The notes under the pieces are model-generated. The model was not told where the DNA came from. It saw only the letters and a program-made list of their open reading frames with translations, and did no database searches. 64,000 bases of DNA from Phycisphaerae bacterium (GTDB lineage: Bacteria > Planctomycetota > Phycisphaerae > Phycisphaerales > UBA1924), in the NCBI GenBank assembly GCA_030426395.1, contig JAUHYE010000003.1, positions 21,005 to 85,004 on the forward strand, given 5' to 3'. The position numbers were made by a program, and so were the translations under genes. Within the stretch, counting starts at the first letter, position 1. The number at the start of each line of letters is the position of its first letter. This document shows, piece after piece, positions 17,543 to 26,657 of the stretch.

Positions 17543-17683
17543 GGCGGTCTCCTTCTTCCGATCTCGTGCGAAATTGGGTGTGTCGGGAGCGGGAGTGACT
17601 CGTGCTGTGTTCGGTTTTCACACATGGGGCCCGCCCCGACGGTTCACTCTACCTGATCCGCCAAGCCAGCACAAGAGGTTTCT

Positions 17684-17705
17684 CAAATATTTCTAGAAAT
17701 ATTTG
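17684..17705. promoter_or_regulatory. 22-bp perfect AT-rich palindrome (candidate operator)
   Basis: The 11-base arm CAAATATTTCT is followed at once by its exact reverse complement AGAAATATTTG. It stands out in this high-GC sequence. It lies 42 bases upstream of the HTH-like protein at 17748 and about 140 bases upstream of the divergent propeller gene, so it could control either. Autoregulation by the 17748 product is possible but not shown. Confidence 0.55.
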
Positions 17706-17747
17706 CATGGGTGGTGCCAACTCGTGATTCTGGCTCTAAACTGAATC

Positions 17748-18989
17748 ATGACCGCCATTGGTCCCATACCAGCCGCCACCAGCACGCTCGACGCGGAGGT
17801 AGTCGATGCGGTCGTGAGCCTGCGGGGTGCTTATGCGGACCTACTGGCTGCAATTCCCAGGGAGGGAGCCGGGGCAATCGGTGTTGAGCGGGCTCTGGGC
17901 ATCAGCAAGAAACTGGCTTGGCAGGTGTACCGGGTGGCAACGGCGGAGAACCCGCTGAGCTCGGGGGCCAGGGTGCCGGGCAAGGCCGCGGCCCAACAGG
18001 TGATCGCGGCGGCCGCGCGGTTAGGTGTTGCGGCGGAGGTCACCGATCGAGTCAAAGTCGCGACGATTCGGTTCCATGCCGTGGTAAGCGAGCACGCCGA
18101 CGATCGCAGCAGCTTCGACCTCATGGTCCGCTCGGTCACGGGCGAGGGGCTCGCCGGGCACGACGCCGAACTCAAGCGTACGGCGTACCGCGTCAATCGC
18201 GAATTGATGGGACGCTGCTGCGATGTCGACCTGTTCACGCTGCTCGTCGCGCTGTCGGAGAAGCCTGGGCACATGGATATGTGCTCGCTCCGCGGCTTGC
18301 ACGGCTTGCGTCGGCTGCGGCCCGACGTTCCGCTGATTATTTCACGCCATCGCTTCGATCAGGGCGAAGGCAACGTGCGGCAGCGCGAGCCGGTGTTCCA
18401 GAGCGCGTTCGCCGATGGCCCGACCGCGCTGGTGGCCGAATTTTCGACCAAGCCGCTGCCCCATATCGCGGCGCACACGGGCCAGGATGGCTACACGCGT
18501 TTCGTCGCGAACGTCGACCGATTGGGCACGAGTTCGGCAGTCAGTTGTTACCTGGCGGACCAGACGCGGGGGCTGCCCATCCGCTCGCCCGATGGCTCGT
18601 GCGCGATCGGCAACATCCACGAGATCGGCACGCCCGCCGAGACGTTGTACCAGGACATGCTGATCGATCGCCGGCTGCTCTCCGAGGACGCGTTTGGGCC
18701 GATCTCGCCCGAGCTTCGTGTGCTCTCGCGTCGGCTCGAATCGACGAATTGGCCGGGCGAAGACACCGGCGTGCTGCTGCCCGTGTCCGAGCGCATCGTT
18801 CGCGGCGGTCGTGGCTTGCCTGCGCTCAGCGCTCCCGAGCTGCCCGACTATCCGGGCATGGTCGAGAGCGTCACCAAGCAGCTTGGCTGGGACGCGGGCA
18901 ACATGGTGCTGTTCCGCGTGCGCATCGAGCACCCGGTACTGCACTCGGTGGTGTGGGTGCGGCTCGACCTGGCCGACAGGCTCGATTAA
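17748..18989 (+). CDS. Conserved-looking hypothetical protein with N-terminal HTH-like segment
   Basis: A 413-residue soluble protein I cannot assign. Residues about 43-67 (AIGVERALGISKKLAWQVYRVA) look like a helix-turn-helix: a short helix, a GIS turn, and a basic second helix. The rest is mixed alpha/beta without a recognised motif; it has no signal peptide or membrane helix. A transcription-regulator role would fit the palindrome just upstream, but the large C-terminal part (residues 100-413) would then be a ligand or unknown domain. It is convergent with the next gene; the two TAA stops share TTAA. Confidence 0.7.
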   Translation: MTAIGPIPAATSTLDAEVVDAVVSLRGAYADLLAAIPREGAGAIGVERALGISKKLAWQVYRVATAENPLSSGARVPGKAAAQQVIAAAARLGVAAEVTDRVKVATIRFHAVVSEHADDRSSFDLMVRSVTGEGLAGHDAELKRTAYRVNRELMGRCCDVDLFTLLVALSEKPGHMDMCSLRGLHGLRRLRPDVPLIISRHRFDQGEGNVRQREPVFQSAFADGPTALVAEFSTKPLPHIAAHTGQDGYTRFVANVDRLGTSSAVSCYLADQTRGLPIRSPDGSCAIGNIHEIGTPAETLYQDMLIDRRLLSEDAFGPISPELRVLSRRLESTNWPGEDTGVLLPVSERIVRGGRGLPALSAPELPDYPGMVESVTKQLGWDAGNMVLFRVRIEHPVLHSVVWVRLDLADRLD

Positions 18990-19261
18990 CGAGAAACTTG
19001 GCTCGCCAGCGCCGCCAGCGCCTTCACGTCTTGCTCTTCCACGATCCGGTCGATCTGCGCGTCGGGCACGCCCTTCTGCTTCAGGGCGGCGCGGGCGCTG
19101 TTCCACAGGCGCTTGATGGGCGCCTGTTTGCCCTCGGCCATCGCGAGGTACAGCTCGGACACGACATCACCCAGACGCGTCTCGACGATCGCGTCCTTGT
19201 TCGCGTAGTAGCGGTTGACGATGCGCTTCTGGTTGGCCGACAGGTCCGGGCGCTTGGCCAT
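18986..19261 (-). CDS. Small hypothetical protein beside rpsU
   Basis: A 91-residue, mostly helical charged protein starting MAKRPDLSANQKRIVNRYYA and containing DVVSELYLAMAEGKQAPIKRLWNSARAAL. No cysteine motif, signal or membrane helix. It follows rpsU on the same strand with a 26-base gap, so the two are probably co-transcribed, which suggests a ribosome or translation link. The track ORF is longer upstream (to 19549) because its frame runs through rpsU; ATG 19261 is the likely start. Confidence 0.7.
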   Translation of the reverse strand: MAKRPDLSANQKRIVNRYYANKDAIVETRLGDVVSELYLAMAEGKQAPIKRLWNSARAALKQKGVPDAQIDRIVEEQDVKALAALASQVSR

Positions 19262-19287
19262 CGGCGCGGCTCTCCAGTGCGGTGTGC

Positions 19288-19497
19288 TCAGTCCTTGCCG
19301 CGGCGGGGGCCGAACTGCTCGCGGACGCGCTTGTTGACGGCCTTGCGGGCGGCGCGGCGGCGGCGCTCGCTGGGCTTCTCGAAGAACTCGCGACGCTTGA
19401 TGTCCTTCGTGAGCCCTTCCTTCTCGCAGAGCTTCTTGAAGCGCTTCATCATCTGTTCGACGGATTCCCCGCCGCGAGACTTGATGCGGATCGCCAT
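19288..19497 (-). CDS. rpsU: Small ribosomal subunit protein bS21
   Basis: bS21, 69 residues, a small basic protein of the 30S subunit that helps initiation on mRNA. The sequence MAIRIKSRGGESVEQMMKRF, then REFFEKPSERRRR and an Arg/Lys-rich tail, is typical. I chose ATG 19497 because GGAGG is 11 bases upstream; the track start 19647 overlaps the divergent hydrolase. It heads a two-gene unit with the 91-residue protein. Confidence 0.93.
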   Translation of the reverse strand: MAIRIKSRGGESVEQMMKRFKKLCEKEGLTKDIKRREFFEKPSERRRRAARKAVNKRVREQFGPRRGKD

Positions 19498-19610
19498 AGG
19501 AACGTGAACCTCCATCCCAGGTCCGCGGCCCATTCCACCAGGCCGCCAAGATCGGGAACCCGAAGGGTTGGTCCCGGGTCGGGGCAAGTCAAGCCGGCGT
19601 AGCCTGAGCC

Positions 19611-20258
19611 ATGCTGGTCGACATCTCTCCGCCGCTCTCACCCGCAACGGCCGTGTTCCCTGGCGATACGCCTTTGTCCCGGAACGTCCTCATGGACACC
19701 GCCCGGGGCGACCACCTGACGCTCAGTACCCTTACAAATACCGTGCATATTGGGTCGCACGCCGACGCCGAGAGCCATTACAAGCCCGGTGGGCGGCCCA
19801 TCGATCAGCACCCGATCGAGTTGTATGTGGGCCCCTGCGTGGTCGCGCCGGTGCGGGCCGAGCGGGGCAAGCGGTTCGGCATCGACGCCATTGACGAGAA
19901 GTGGCTCGACGCCGTGGAGGGCCTGACCACCCACGGCCAGCCCGGTAGGCTGCTGCTGGCGACGGGCACCGGGGGAAGCCCCGAGGTGTTCCCCAGTGAC
20001 CTGGCCGCCCCGGAGCCGGCGTGCATCGAGGCTTTGGTTGGCCGGGGCGTGCGGCTGCTTGGAGTGGATACCCCCAGCGTGGACCTGGCCGACGCCAAGG
20101 ACCTGATCGGCCACGCGGCGTGTGCCCGGGGTGGGGTGTCGATCATCGAGGGGCTGGTGCTCGATGGCGTGGAGCCGGGCATCTGGGAGCTGATCGCGCT
20201 GCCGCTGAAGCTGGTGGGGTTCGATGCGAGCCCCGTGCGTGCGGTGTTGCGGCGATAA
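19611..20258 (+). CDS. Cyclase-family hydrolase, kynurenine formamidase (KynB)-like
   Basis: A 215-residue metal-dependent hydrolase of the KynB/cyclase family. The metal site HIGSHADAESHY (HxGxHxDxxxH) is clear, as is the opening MLVDISPPLSPATAVFPGDT and the later LLGVDTPSVDLADA. KynB hydrolyses N-formylkynurenine in tryptophan breakdown, but other cyclases share this motif and no other kyn genes are near, so the substrate is not settled. No ribosome site is obvious at the ATG. Confidence 0.85.
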   Translation: MLVDISPPLSPATAVFPGDTPLSRNVLMDTARGDHLTLSTLTNTVHIGSHADAESHYKPGGRPIDQHPIELYVGPCVVAPVRAERGKRFGIDAIDEKWLDAVEGLTTHGQPGRLLLATGTGGSPEVFPSDLAAPEPACIEALVGRGVRLLGVDTPSVDLADAKDLIGHAACARGGVSIIEGLVLDGVEPGIWELIALPLKLVGFDASPVRAVLRR

Positions 20259-20310
20259 TCACCGATACCACAACCCGACTCTGGTTTGCCAAGAGAAGAA
20301 GGAGCGAGGC

Positions 20311-22767
20311 ATGCCCCACCCTGAGCCCCCGGTTTTCGAAGCGCTCGAGCCACGCACGCTGCTGAGCGTCAGCTTCACGATCGACTACAGCTACGACGCC
20401 AACGGTTTCTTCGACGACGCCGGCCGGCGCGAGGTGATCGAGGCGGCCGCCGATTATCTGGGCTCGTTGCTGAACGACTCGCTCAACGCGATCATCCCCA
20501 GCGGCGGCAACGAGTGGCGCATCCAGTTCACCAATCCCGCGACGGGCACGACGCAGCAGGTCGAGAACCCGACCATCGACGAGGACGAGCTTCTGATCTT
20601 CGTGGGCGGCCGCGATATCGACGGCGACACGCTGGGCCTGGGCGGCGCGGGCGGCTGGCAGGCACAGGGCGGCAGCTCATTCCTGCTGAATGTCGAGGGC
20701 CGCGGGCAGAGCGGCGCCACCGGGCCCGAGGCGGGGCAGAACGATACCAGCCTGTGGGGCGGCAGCATCGCCTTCGACATCGACACTAACTGGCACTTCG
20801 GCACGACCACCAGTGGGCTCGCGGGCAACGAGCACGACTTCTACTCCGTCGCGCTGCACGAGCTGATGCACGTGCTGGGCTTCAGCGATGGCACGCCCGC
20901 CTTCGCCAACCTCATCTCGCCCAGTGGCGAGTTCATGGGCGCGGCGGCGACGGCGCTCAGCAGCGACACACAGCTCGACACGGGCGACCTGGCCCACTGG
21001 CGCGAGGGGCTGACAAGCGCAGGGCAAGAAACGGCGATGGACCCAACGTTCGCGCGAGGCACGCGCAAGCTGCTCACGCCGCTCGACCTTGCCGCGATGA
21101 TCGACATCGGCTGGGAGCTGGGCGAGATGCGCTGGCCCGGCCGCGGCGCTTCGATCGCACTGAACCCATTCTCGGGCGAGGGCATCGCCTCGGGCAGCGC
21201 GTCGCCGGGCAACCCGGGGCTGCACTGGGTCGACGTGTCGGACGCCGGCTTGCTCGACTTCCGTTTGACCGCCGACCAGCCGGTGACGCTACGGCTATGG
21301 GACTCGCAGGGCGTGTTCATAAACGAGGTCGCGAGCGCCAGCATGATCACCGGCGTGGGCATCGCCGCCACCGATCAGTTCTACGTGATCGAGGTCGTGA
21401 GCTCGTCGCCGGCAACGTACGACATGGCGATCACGGCGAGCGAATTCGATGAGTTTGCTTACTACCCCGAGGGCTTTGCGTCGCCCGACATCGACCAGAC
21501 GGTCTATGTCACCAACCCGACGGATACGGCGCAGGTGTTCACGCTCTCGCTGCGGTATGAACGCGATGGGTTGGGTCGCGAGGGCGACGCCGTGGCAGCC
21601 GATCGCGTGATCGAGCCGGGCGCGACGATCGCCATCGATATCGCCCGCGACGGGACGTACGCCACCGACGAGGCGACCGGACGGGAACTCCTGACCAGCG
21701 AGCCATACGCGCTGGTGCTGGCCGCCACAGCGCCGCTGGCCGCCGCGATCGAGCACGCGGACGTCTTCAACGGCCAGCGCATCACTACGGGCGAGGACTT
21801 CACGCGGCAGACCAACGCCACGTGGCACCTGCCGCGCGTCGAGAAGGTGTTCAATGTCTCGGACTTCCTGGTTTTCTACAACCCAAACCAGCACGACGCG
21901 CGGGTGACCATCACGTTTGTCGCGATGAGCGCGCAATTCACGCTGACGCAAACGGTGCGGGCCGAGGCGCGGGGTGGGCTGAACGTCCAGGCCATCGGCA
22001 ACCTGGCCGATGGCAACTTCGGCGTCATCATCACCAGCCAGGCGCTCAACGCCGGCAACCAGCCCGACCACGACGGCATCGTCGCGGCCCTGTCCCACTA
22101 CGACGGCGTCGACGGCGTGGGCTGGACGGCCCTCGGCACGCCGGGCGCCCTGCCAGCGTCCAACACCGTGCCTCTCGCGGACATCTCGGGCTCGACGACC
22201 GAGTTACTGATCTTCAACCCCGGATCCTCGACCGCACGGCTGCGGCTCATCCGCACGACGTCGACCGGAGACGAGATGCTGGCCGAGCGGTTCGTGCCCG
22301 TGGGCTCGACGACCGCGCTCTCGGTACCCAACGCGTTGGGTTACCGCTACGAGTTCACCACCGGCACGGGCGCGATTCAGTTCGTGCAACGCACCGATGC
22401 GGAGACCTTCAGCGGCCGCGGACCCGGGGCGGCGGCGTTCAACATCGCGTTCTCGGCGGTGCCCTTTGACGCGAGCTCGGCCGACTCGGTGCTGCGGCTG
22501 GGTGTGTACAACGTTGAGCTGGCAAGTATGGCCAGCATCACCATCCGCTTCCTGTTCGAGACCGGGCCGGAGCTCAGTCAATTCGTGCAGGTAGGCGGGC
22601 AGGACTTCCGCTCGGTCGACCTCGGCGCCTTCCAGGCGGTGCGCGACCGCTCGGGCGATCGCCTGCTCGGGGTCGTCCTCGAGTCGAGCCAGCGCATCTC
22701 GGCGTTGCTTGCGGTGAGCGATGTTGATCTGGGGTGGGCGAGTGGGGGGGTGTTGTTGCCTGCTTGA
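20311..22767 (+). CDS. Large LEPR-type surface metalloprotease (matrixin-like)
   Basis: An 818-residue protein. It starts MPHPEPPVFEALEPRTLLS, the LEPRxLL motif found at the N-terminus of many planctomycete exported proteins in place of a normal signal peptide. Residues 182-191 hold the metzincin zinc motif LHELMHVLGF (HExxHxxGF; His183, Glu184, His187), preceded by a domain with DFYSVALHE, as in matrixins. A long beta-rich C-terminal part of about 600 residues (repeats such as TELLIFNPGSSTARLRLIRT) follows, without a dockerin tag. ATG 20311 has GAAGGAG upstream. It ends directly against the lysS stop. Substrate unknown. Confidence 0.82.
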   Translation: MPHPEPPVFEALEPRTLLSVSFTIDYSYDANGFFDDAGRREVIEAAADYLGSLLNDSLNAIIPSGGNEWRIQFTNPATGTTQQVENPTIDEDELLIFVGGRDIDGDTLGLGGAGGWQAQGGSSFLLNVEGRGQSGATGPEAGQNDTSLWGGSIAFDIDTNWHFGTTTSGLAGNEHDFYSVALHELMHVLGFSDGTPAFANLISPSGEFMGAAATALSSDTQLDTGDLAHWREGLTSAGQETAMDPTFARGTRKLLTPLDLAAMIDIGWELGEMRWPGRGASIALNPFSGEGIASGSASPGNPGLHWVDVSDAGLLDFRLTADQPVTLRLWDSQGVFINEVASASMITGVGIAATDQFYVIEVVSSSPATYDMAITASEFDEFAYYPEGFASPDIDQTVYVTNPTDTAQVFTLSLRYERDGLGREGDAVAADRVIEPGATIAIDIARDGTYATDEATGRELLTSEPYALVLAATAPLAAAIEHADVFNGQRITTGEDFTRQTNATWHLPRVEKVFNVSDFLVFYNPNQHDARVTITFVAMSAQFTLTQTVRAEARGGLNVQAIGNLADGNFGVIITSQALNAGNQPDHDGIVAALSHYDGVDGVGWTALGTPGALPASNTVPLADISGSTTELLIFNPGSSTARLRLIRTTSTGDEMLAERFVPVGSTTALSVPNALGYRYEFTTGTGAIQFVQRTDAETFSGRGPGAAAFNIAFSAVPFDASSADSVLRLGVYNVELASMASITIRFLFETGPELSQFVQVGGQDFRSVDLGAFQAVRDRSGDRLLGVVLESSQRISALLAVSDVDLGWASGGVLLPA

Positions 22768-24384
22768 TTACGCTTCCGGCCGCATGAACGGGAACGGGAT
22801 TACCTCCCGCAAGCTCGCCCCACCGGTCAACAACATCGCCAGGCGATCGATGCCAAGCCCGATACCACCCGCCGGCGGCATGCCCACGCGCAGGGCGCGG
22901 AGGAAGTCCTCGTCGAGCGTGCGGAAGGTGTCGTCGTCGGCCTTGGCGCCCTCGAGCTGCTGGCGGAACTTGGCTTCCTGGATATGCGGATCGTTCAACT
23001 CGGTGTAGGCCGGGCCGATCTCCATGCCGGCGATGAACAGATCCCACCGGCCGGCAAGCTCGGGGCGGTCGTCGAGCTGGCGCGTCAGCGGACTGGTCGC
23101 GCTGGGGTAGTGCAGCACGAAGGTCGGGCGCGTCGTGTCGATAAGCTCCTCGGCCTTGTCCTCGAACAAACGATCGACCAAGAGCCAGTGGTCGGTGGTC
23201 TTCGCGTCGTCGTAGCCGGCGTCGACGGCAGCGGTGCGCACGGCGGCTTCATCGAACATCGAGCAACCCACGGCCTTCTCGAACAGATCGCCGTACTCGA
23301 CCTGCACGAACGGGTCGGCGTAGTTGATCTCCATGCCTTCCCATGGCATGGCCCTTGTCGTCGCGTCTGGGTAGAGACCCTTGTACGCCGGGTCGGCACA
23401 CACCATCTCGGCCAGGCGGCGCACCATGCTCTCGGCCAACTCGAGCATCGTGTGCGCGTCGCCGAAGGCCTGGTAGGCCTCCATCGACGTGAACTCGGGG
23501 TTGTGCCGGCGGCTGAGGCCCTCGTTCCTGAAGTTGCGGCTCATCTCGAACACGCGCGGCATGCCGGCGACGAGCAGCCTCTTGAGGTATAACTCGGGCG
23601 CGATGCGCAGCGAGAGGTCCATATCGAGCGCGTTGAGGTGCGTTACGAAGGGCTTGGCCGCCGCGCCACCGGCCTGGGCTTGCAGCACGGGCGTCTCGAC
23701 TTCGGCGAAGCCGCGCTCTTCCATGAACGCGCGCACGTCGCGCACGATCTTGCCGCGCAGCACGAGCCGCGCCATGGCCTCGGGGTTGCTCCACAGGTCG
23801 ACGTAGCGCCGGCGGAAGCGGGCCTCGGGGTCGCTCAGGCCGGCGTGCTTCTCGGGCGGGGGCTCGATGGACTTCGAGCCCGTCTTGAGGTCGCTGGCCC
23901 AGATGGTGAGCTCGCCCGCGCGAGTCTTCATGAGCGGGCCCTCGGCCACCACGATGTCCGCCAGGTCGGTGTGCTTGGCCAGGTTGAAGCCCGCCTCTGA
24001 ACAATCGCGCTTGCTGACGGCGACCTGCACGTCGCCGCTGGCGTCGCGCAGGTTGACCCACACGAGCTTGCCGTTGTCACGGTGTAGCACGACGCGGCCC
24101 GCCACGCGCACGCGCGTGCGATTGTCCTGGGCGGGTGGCACGTCGGCGTTCGGATCTTCCTTCAGCTTCGCCTTGCGATCGGCCTCGGCCTGCTGGTGGG
24201 CCGCGTCGGCCTCGGCGTCGTACAACTCGTGCGTCTGGGCCAGCGTCACCAGCCCGTCCTCGCGCACGCCGTAGGGCTTCATACCCAGTTCGGCCACCGC
24301 ATCGCGGTTGGCCAGGCGCTGGCGCACGAACTCGTTGTCGGCGTTGGGGTGGGCGGGTGACTGATCGGTCGCGGTGTCGTTCAT
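22768..24384 (-). CDS. lysS: Lysyl-tRNA synthetase (class II)
   Basis: Charges tRNA-Lys; 538 residues. N-terminal OB-fold anticodon domain (RVRVAGRVVLHRDNGKLVWV), then class II motif 1 (VRAFMEERGFAEVETPVLQ), motif 2 (FEMSRNFRNEGLSRRHNPEFT) and motif 3 (GIGLGIDRLAMLLTG, ending REVIPFPFMRPEA). An extra 25-30 residue charged stretch (EADAAHQQAEADRKAKLKED) sits before the OB fold. A membrane protein gene lies 25 bases upstream on the same strand. No lysine riboswitch is visible. Confidence 0.96.
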   Translation of the reverse strand: MNDTATDQSPAHPNADNEFVRQRLANRDAVAELGMKPYGVREDGLVTLAQTHELYDAEADAAHQQAEADRKAKLKEDPNADVPPAQDNRTRVRVAGRVVLHRDNGKLVWVNLRDASGDVQVAVSKRDCSEAGFNLAKHTDLADIVVAEGPLMKTRAGELTIWASDLKTGSKSIEPPPEKHAGLSDPEARFRRRYVDLWSNPEAMARLVLRGKIVRDVRAFMEERGFAEVETPVLQAQAGGAAAKPFVTHLNALDMDLSLRIAPELYLKRLLVAGMPRVFEMSRNFRNEGLSRRHNPEFTSMEAYQAFGDAHTMLELAESMVRRLAEMVCADPAYKGLYPDATTRAMPWEGMEINYADPFVQVEYGDLFEKAVGCSMFDEAAVRTAAVDAGYDDAKTTDHWLLVDRLFEDKAEELIDTTRPTFVLHYPSATSPLTRQLDDRPELAGRWDLFIAGMEIGPAYTELNDPHIQEAKFRQQLEGAKADDDTFRTLDEDFLRALRVGMPPAGGIGLGIDRLAMLLTGGASLREVIPFPFMRPEA

Positions 24385-24409
24385 GGACCGCGATTGTAGG
24401 GTTTGCCGT

Positions 24410-25246
24410 TCAGCCCGGGTCCGCCTCTTCGCCCTGCACGGCCATAGCGGCCGGGCTCTGGGCCCGGATGCGGCGCAGGTCCTTGTCGCCGCCCTCGTCC
24501 GACGCCTCTGTGGTGGTCATGCACCACAGTTCGAGCCGGGCGCCCACCGGCCTCAATGCGATCATCCGCACGCGGCGTCCGTCGCCCAGCGCCTGCGAGG
24601 CGTCCTCGATGAGCGGGGCTTTGCCCTCCAGGGCCAGGAAGATTGCCTCCAGCTCGGGCAGGGTGAGCAAGGCCGCGGGGATGTATTCCTCGCGGTTTCG
24701 GCGGAGGTAGTCGAGCAGCACACCGGCGGGCAGCGTGAGGCGGCCGACGCTCACGGTTCTGGCGGGCATCCACAGCGCACCGGTTTCGGGGTCGATGATG
24801 GGCTCGACCACGGCCGACACATACCGCACGCCGTCGGGCATGCGCACGCGCAGGCCGATGGCGATGGAGCCGTCCATGAACTCGACCTGGACCTGCTCGA
24901 GCTCCTTGGGCCAGCCGACGAGCTCCCACTCGGAGGCCACCCAGTCGCGCATGGTGGTGTTGAGCCAGGCGTTGGAGTCCTGGGCGCTGATCCAGACGTG
25001 CCAGCGTTCCTGCCCCGCCTCGCGCCGCTGGTACAGGGCGTTCCACAGGCCGTTCTCGATGGCGATGGCCGTCTGCTCGGTGCGGGGGTCTTCGACCGCG
25101 ACCGAGCGCCACCACGCGGGGGCCTGCTCGACCAGCGAGTAGGCAACGACCACCGCGAGCGTGAGCACCGCCACGAGGGAGAGGGCCCCGATGACCAGCC
25201 ATCGGCGCAGACCGCTGATCTTCGAGCTCCTGGGCCGATCGGACAT
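24410..25246 (-). CDS. Membrane-anchored hypothetical protein
   Basis: A 278-residue protein with one N-terminal membrane helix (WLVIGALSLVAVLTLAVVVAYS) after a basic start, so the bulk is outside the cytoplasm. The rest is mixed, with FMDGSIAIGLRVRMPDG and VSVGRLTLPAGVLLDYLRR; no family recognised. It lies between coaD and lysS on the same strand and may be co-transcribed with lysS (25-base gap). Confidence 0.72.
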   Translation of the reverse strand: MSDRPRSSKISGLRRWLVIGALSLVAVLTLAVVVAYSLVEQAPAWWRSVAVEDPRTEQTAIAIENGLWNALYQRREAGQERWHVWISAQDSNAWLNTTMRDWVASEWELVGWPKELEQVQVEFMDGSIAIGLRVRMPDGVRYVSAVVEPIIDPETGALWMPARTVSVGRLTLPAGVLLDYLRRNREEYIPAALLTLPELEAIFLALEGKAPLIEDASQALGDGRRVRMIALRPVGARLELWCMTTTEASDEGGDKDLRRIRAQSPAAMAVQGEEADPG

Positions 25247-25356
25247 CGTTGGTGAATGTTGGGTCGCGCCGGGGCTTCAATCAAGCGGTAAGCCCCAGCT
25301 TACTGCGGCGCATCGCTCTAAGACGCGCCAGGGGAGTGAGATTCCCTTAGCCCAGG

Positions 25357-25923
25357 TCAACCCTCGCCGTTCGCGGGGTCGTGGTCGGCCCGCAGGCGGG
25401 CCAGCAGCGGGTCGTCGCGTTTGGCCCACATGGCCTCGATGACCGCCTCGGGCACCATGCTCCGCAGCACGTCGGGGTCCTTGCCCATCGCGGCGATCTG
25501 CTTGATGAGGCTGCTGCTGATGTACGCGAAGCTCTCGCCGGCCACCATGAAGGCCGTCTCAAGGCCCGCAAGCTGCCGGTTGGTCACGGCCTGCTGGACC
25601 TCATATTGCAGGTCCGAGAGGTTCCGAACGCCCCGCAGCAAGGCCGCCGCCCCGCGCGAGACGGCGAAGTCGACCGTCAGCCCCGTGAACACCTCGACCC
25701 TGACCGGGGCGTGCTGGGGCTCGTCGGCACACAGCTCGGCCACCAGGTTCCGCGCCATGGCGGCCCGCTCCTCAGCGGTGAAGAGCTGAGGCTTGCTGGG
25801 GTTGTTCCCAATGGCCACAATCAGCTCGTCGAACAGCGTCCGGCCGCGGCGGATGACGTCCAGGTGCCCGAAGGTTATCGGATCGAACGAGCCCGGGTAG
25901 ATCGCGACGTGGGGGCCTGGCAT
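25357..25923 (-). CDS. coaD: Phosphopantetheine adenylyltransferase
   Basis: Fourth step of coenzyme A synthesis: makes dephospho-CoA from 4'-phosphopantetheine and ATP. 188 residues, with AIYPGSFDPITFGHLDVI (TxGH nucleotidyl-transfer motif), LLRGVRNLSDLQYE, and FAYISSSLIKQIA. It is about 25 residues longer than most CoaD proteins owing to a charged C-terminal tail (AKRDDPLLARLRADHDPANG). A 310-base gap with structured RNA separates it from the divergent DUF4259 gene. Confidence 0.95.
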   Translation of the reverse strand: MPGPHVAIYPGSFDPITFGHLDVIRRGRTLFDELIVAIGNNPSKPQLFTAEERAAMARNLVAELCADEPQHAPVRVEVFTGLTVDFAVSRGAAALLRGVRNLSDLQYEVQQAVTNRQLAGLETAFMVAGESFAYISSSLIKQIAAMGKDPDVLRSMVPEAVIEAMWAKRDDPLLARLRADHDPANGEG

Positions 25924-25999
25924 CGGCCATCGTACCAGAACCGCCCGCCGCCGGCATCACCTGGATGGGTCATGCGGCCCTGGGGCGGCTCGGTTTGGT

Positions 26000-26185
26000 C
26001 AATCACCGCCGGCAACGCTTGGCAACCGGCGGCGTGCAATGGACATTTGTCGTGTTCGGCCATCGGCCTTTGGCCGTGCCCAGCCGAAGCACGGGCCCGT
26101 GTGGGCCCACGTCTGGGCAGCAGTGGCCGCATCCCCCTGCACCGGCCCCGCGTCGTGTTCCTCACGGCGCGGGGCTGTTTTTTTG
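26000..26185 (+). ncRNA. Candidate structured RNA or attenuator ahead of the DUF4259 gene
   Basis: Within the 310-base gap 25924-26234, three structures follow each other on the plus strand: hairpin CCGCCGG/CCGGCGG (26006-26032), a long nested rod built from CGGCCA/TGGCCG, TGCCCAG/CTGGGCA and GGGCCC/GGGCCC (26057-26129), and a terminator at 26145. No plus-strand gene lies upstream for that terminator to serve. So it either ends a small RNA or attenuates the gene that starts 50 bases later. It matches no RNA family I can name. Confidence 0.42.
26145..26185 (+). terminator. Rho-independent terminator just upstream of a gene
   Basis: Stem GCCCCGCG/CGCGGGGC with an internal GTCGTG/CACGGC-like extension, followed by TGTTTTTTTGTT. 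It is 50 bases before the ATG of the DUF4259 gene, in the orientation that would stop transcription into it. Confidence 0.8.
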
Positions 26186-26234
26186 TTGCCTACTTTTGTG
26201 TTCTGGCACTTCGCTGGTACAGGAGGGGCACTCA

Positions 26235-26657
26235 ATGGGTGCATGGGGTGTTCAACCGCTGGAAGACGACACCGGAGCCGATTTCGGCTACGACATTGAG
26301 AAGAGTAAAGACCTCTCGCCAATGACCGAACTCTTTGACCGTGTCGAAAGGATCGATCGTGAGGAAGACACGATCTATTCATGGGATGCGGACATGGTAC
26401 TCGCAGCGTGCGATATCCTCGCGCGGATTCGAGGGAAGCCAGGGTATCACAACTCCTATACCGAAGAACTGGATACTTGGGTTGCAAAGCACCAGCCCGC
26501 ACTGCCACAGGAGCTACTTGATCGCGCGATTCGACTCTTCGATCGTGTAGTAAGAGACGGATCTGAAACTCGAAAACTATGGCAAGGCACCGAGAGCGAA
26601 CAAGACTGGTTGGATGCCATGTTAGACCTTCGCAAACGGCTGACTACATCCACGTAA
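26235..26657 (+). CDS. DUF4259-like protein
   Basis: A 140-residue protein opening MGAWGVQPLEDDTGADFGYD, which matches the start of DUF4259 proteins (MGxWGxGPFENDxAxD). Function unknown for the family. The ribosome site AGGAGGGG is strong; I chose ATG 26235, not the earlier track start that lies in the structured leader. The gene is clearly AT-richer than its neighbours (for example GAGAAGAGTAAAGACCTCTC), a sign of recent transfer. Its 3' end overlaps the convergent NIF3 gene by 14 bases. Confidence 0.75.
   Translation: MGAWGVQPLEDDTGADFGYDIEKSKDLSPMTELFDRVERIDREEDTIYSWDADMVLAACDILARIRGKPGYHNSYTEELDTWVAKHQPALPQELLDRAIRLFDRVVRDGSETRKLWQGTESEQDWLDAMLDLRKRLTTST

Noticed and set aside
16388-17656. 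422-residue plus-strand ORF
   Set aside because: Antisense to the FG-GAP protein; the pattern comes from the DGDG repeats.
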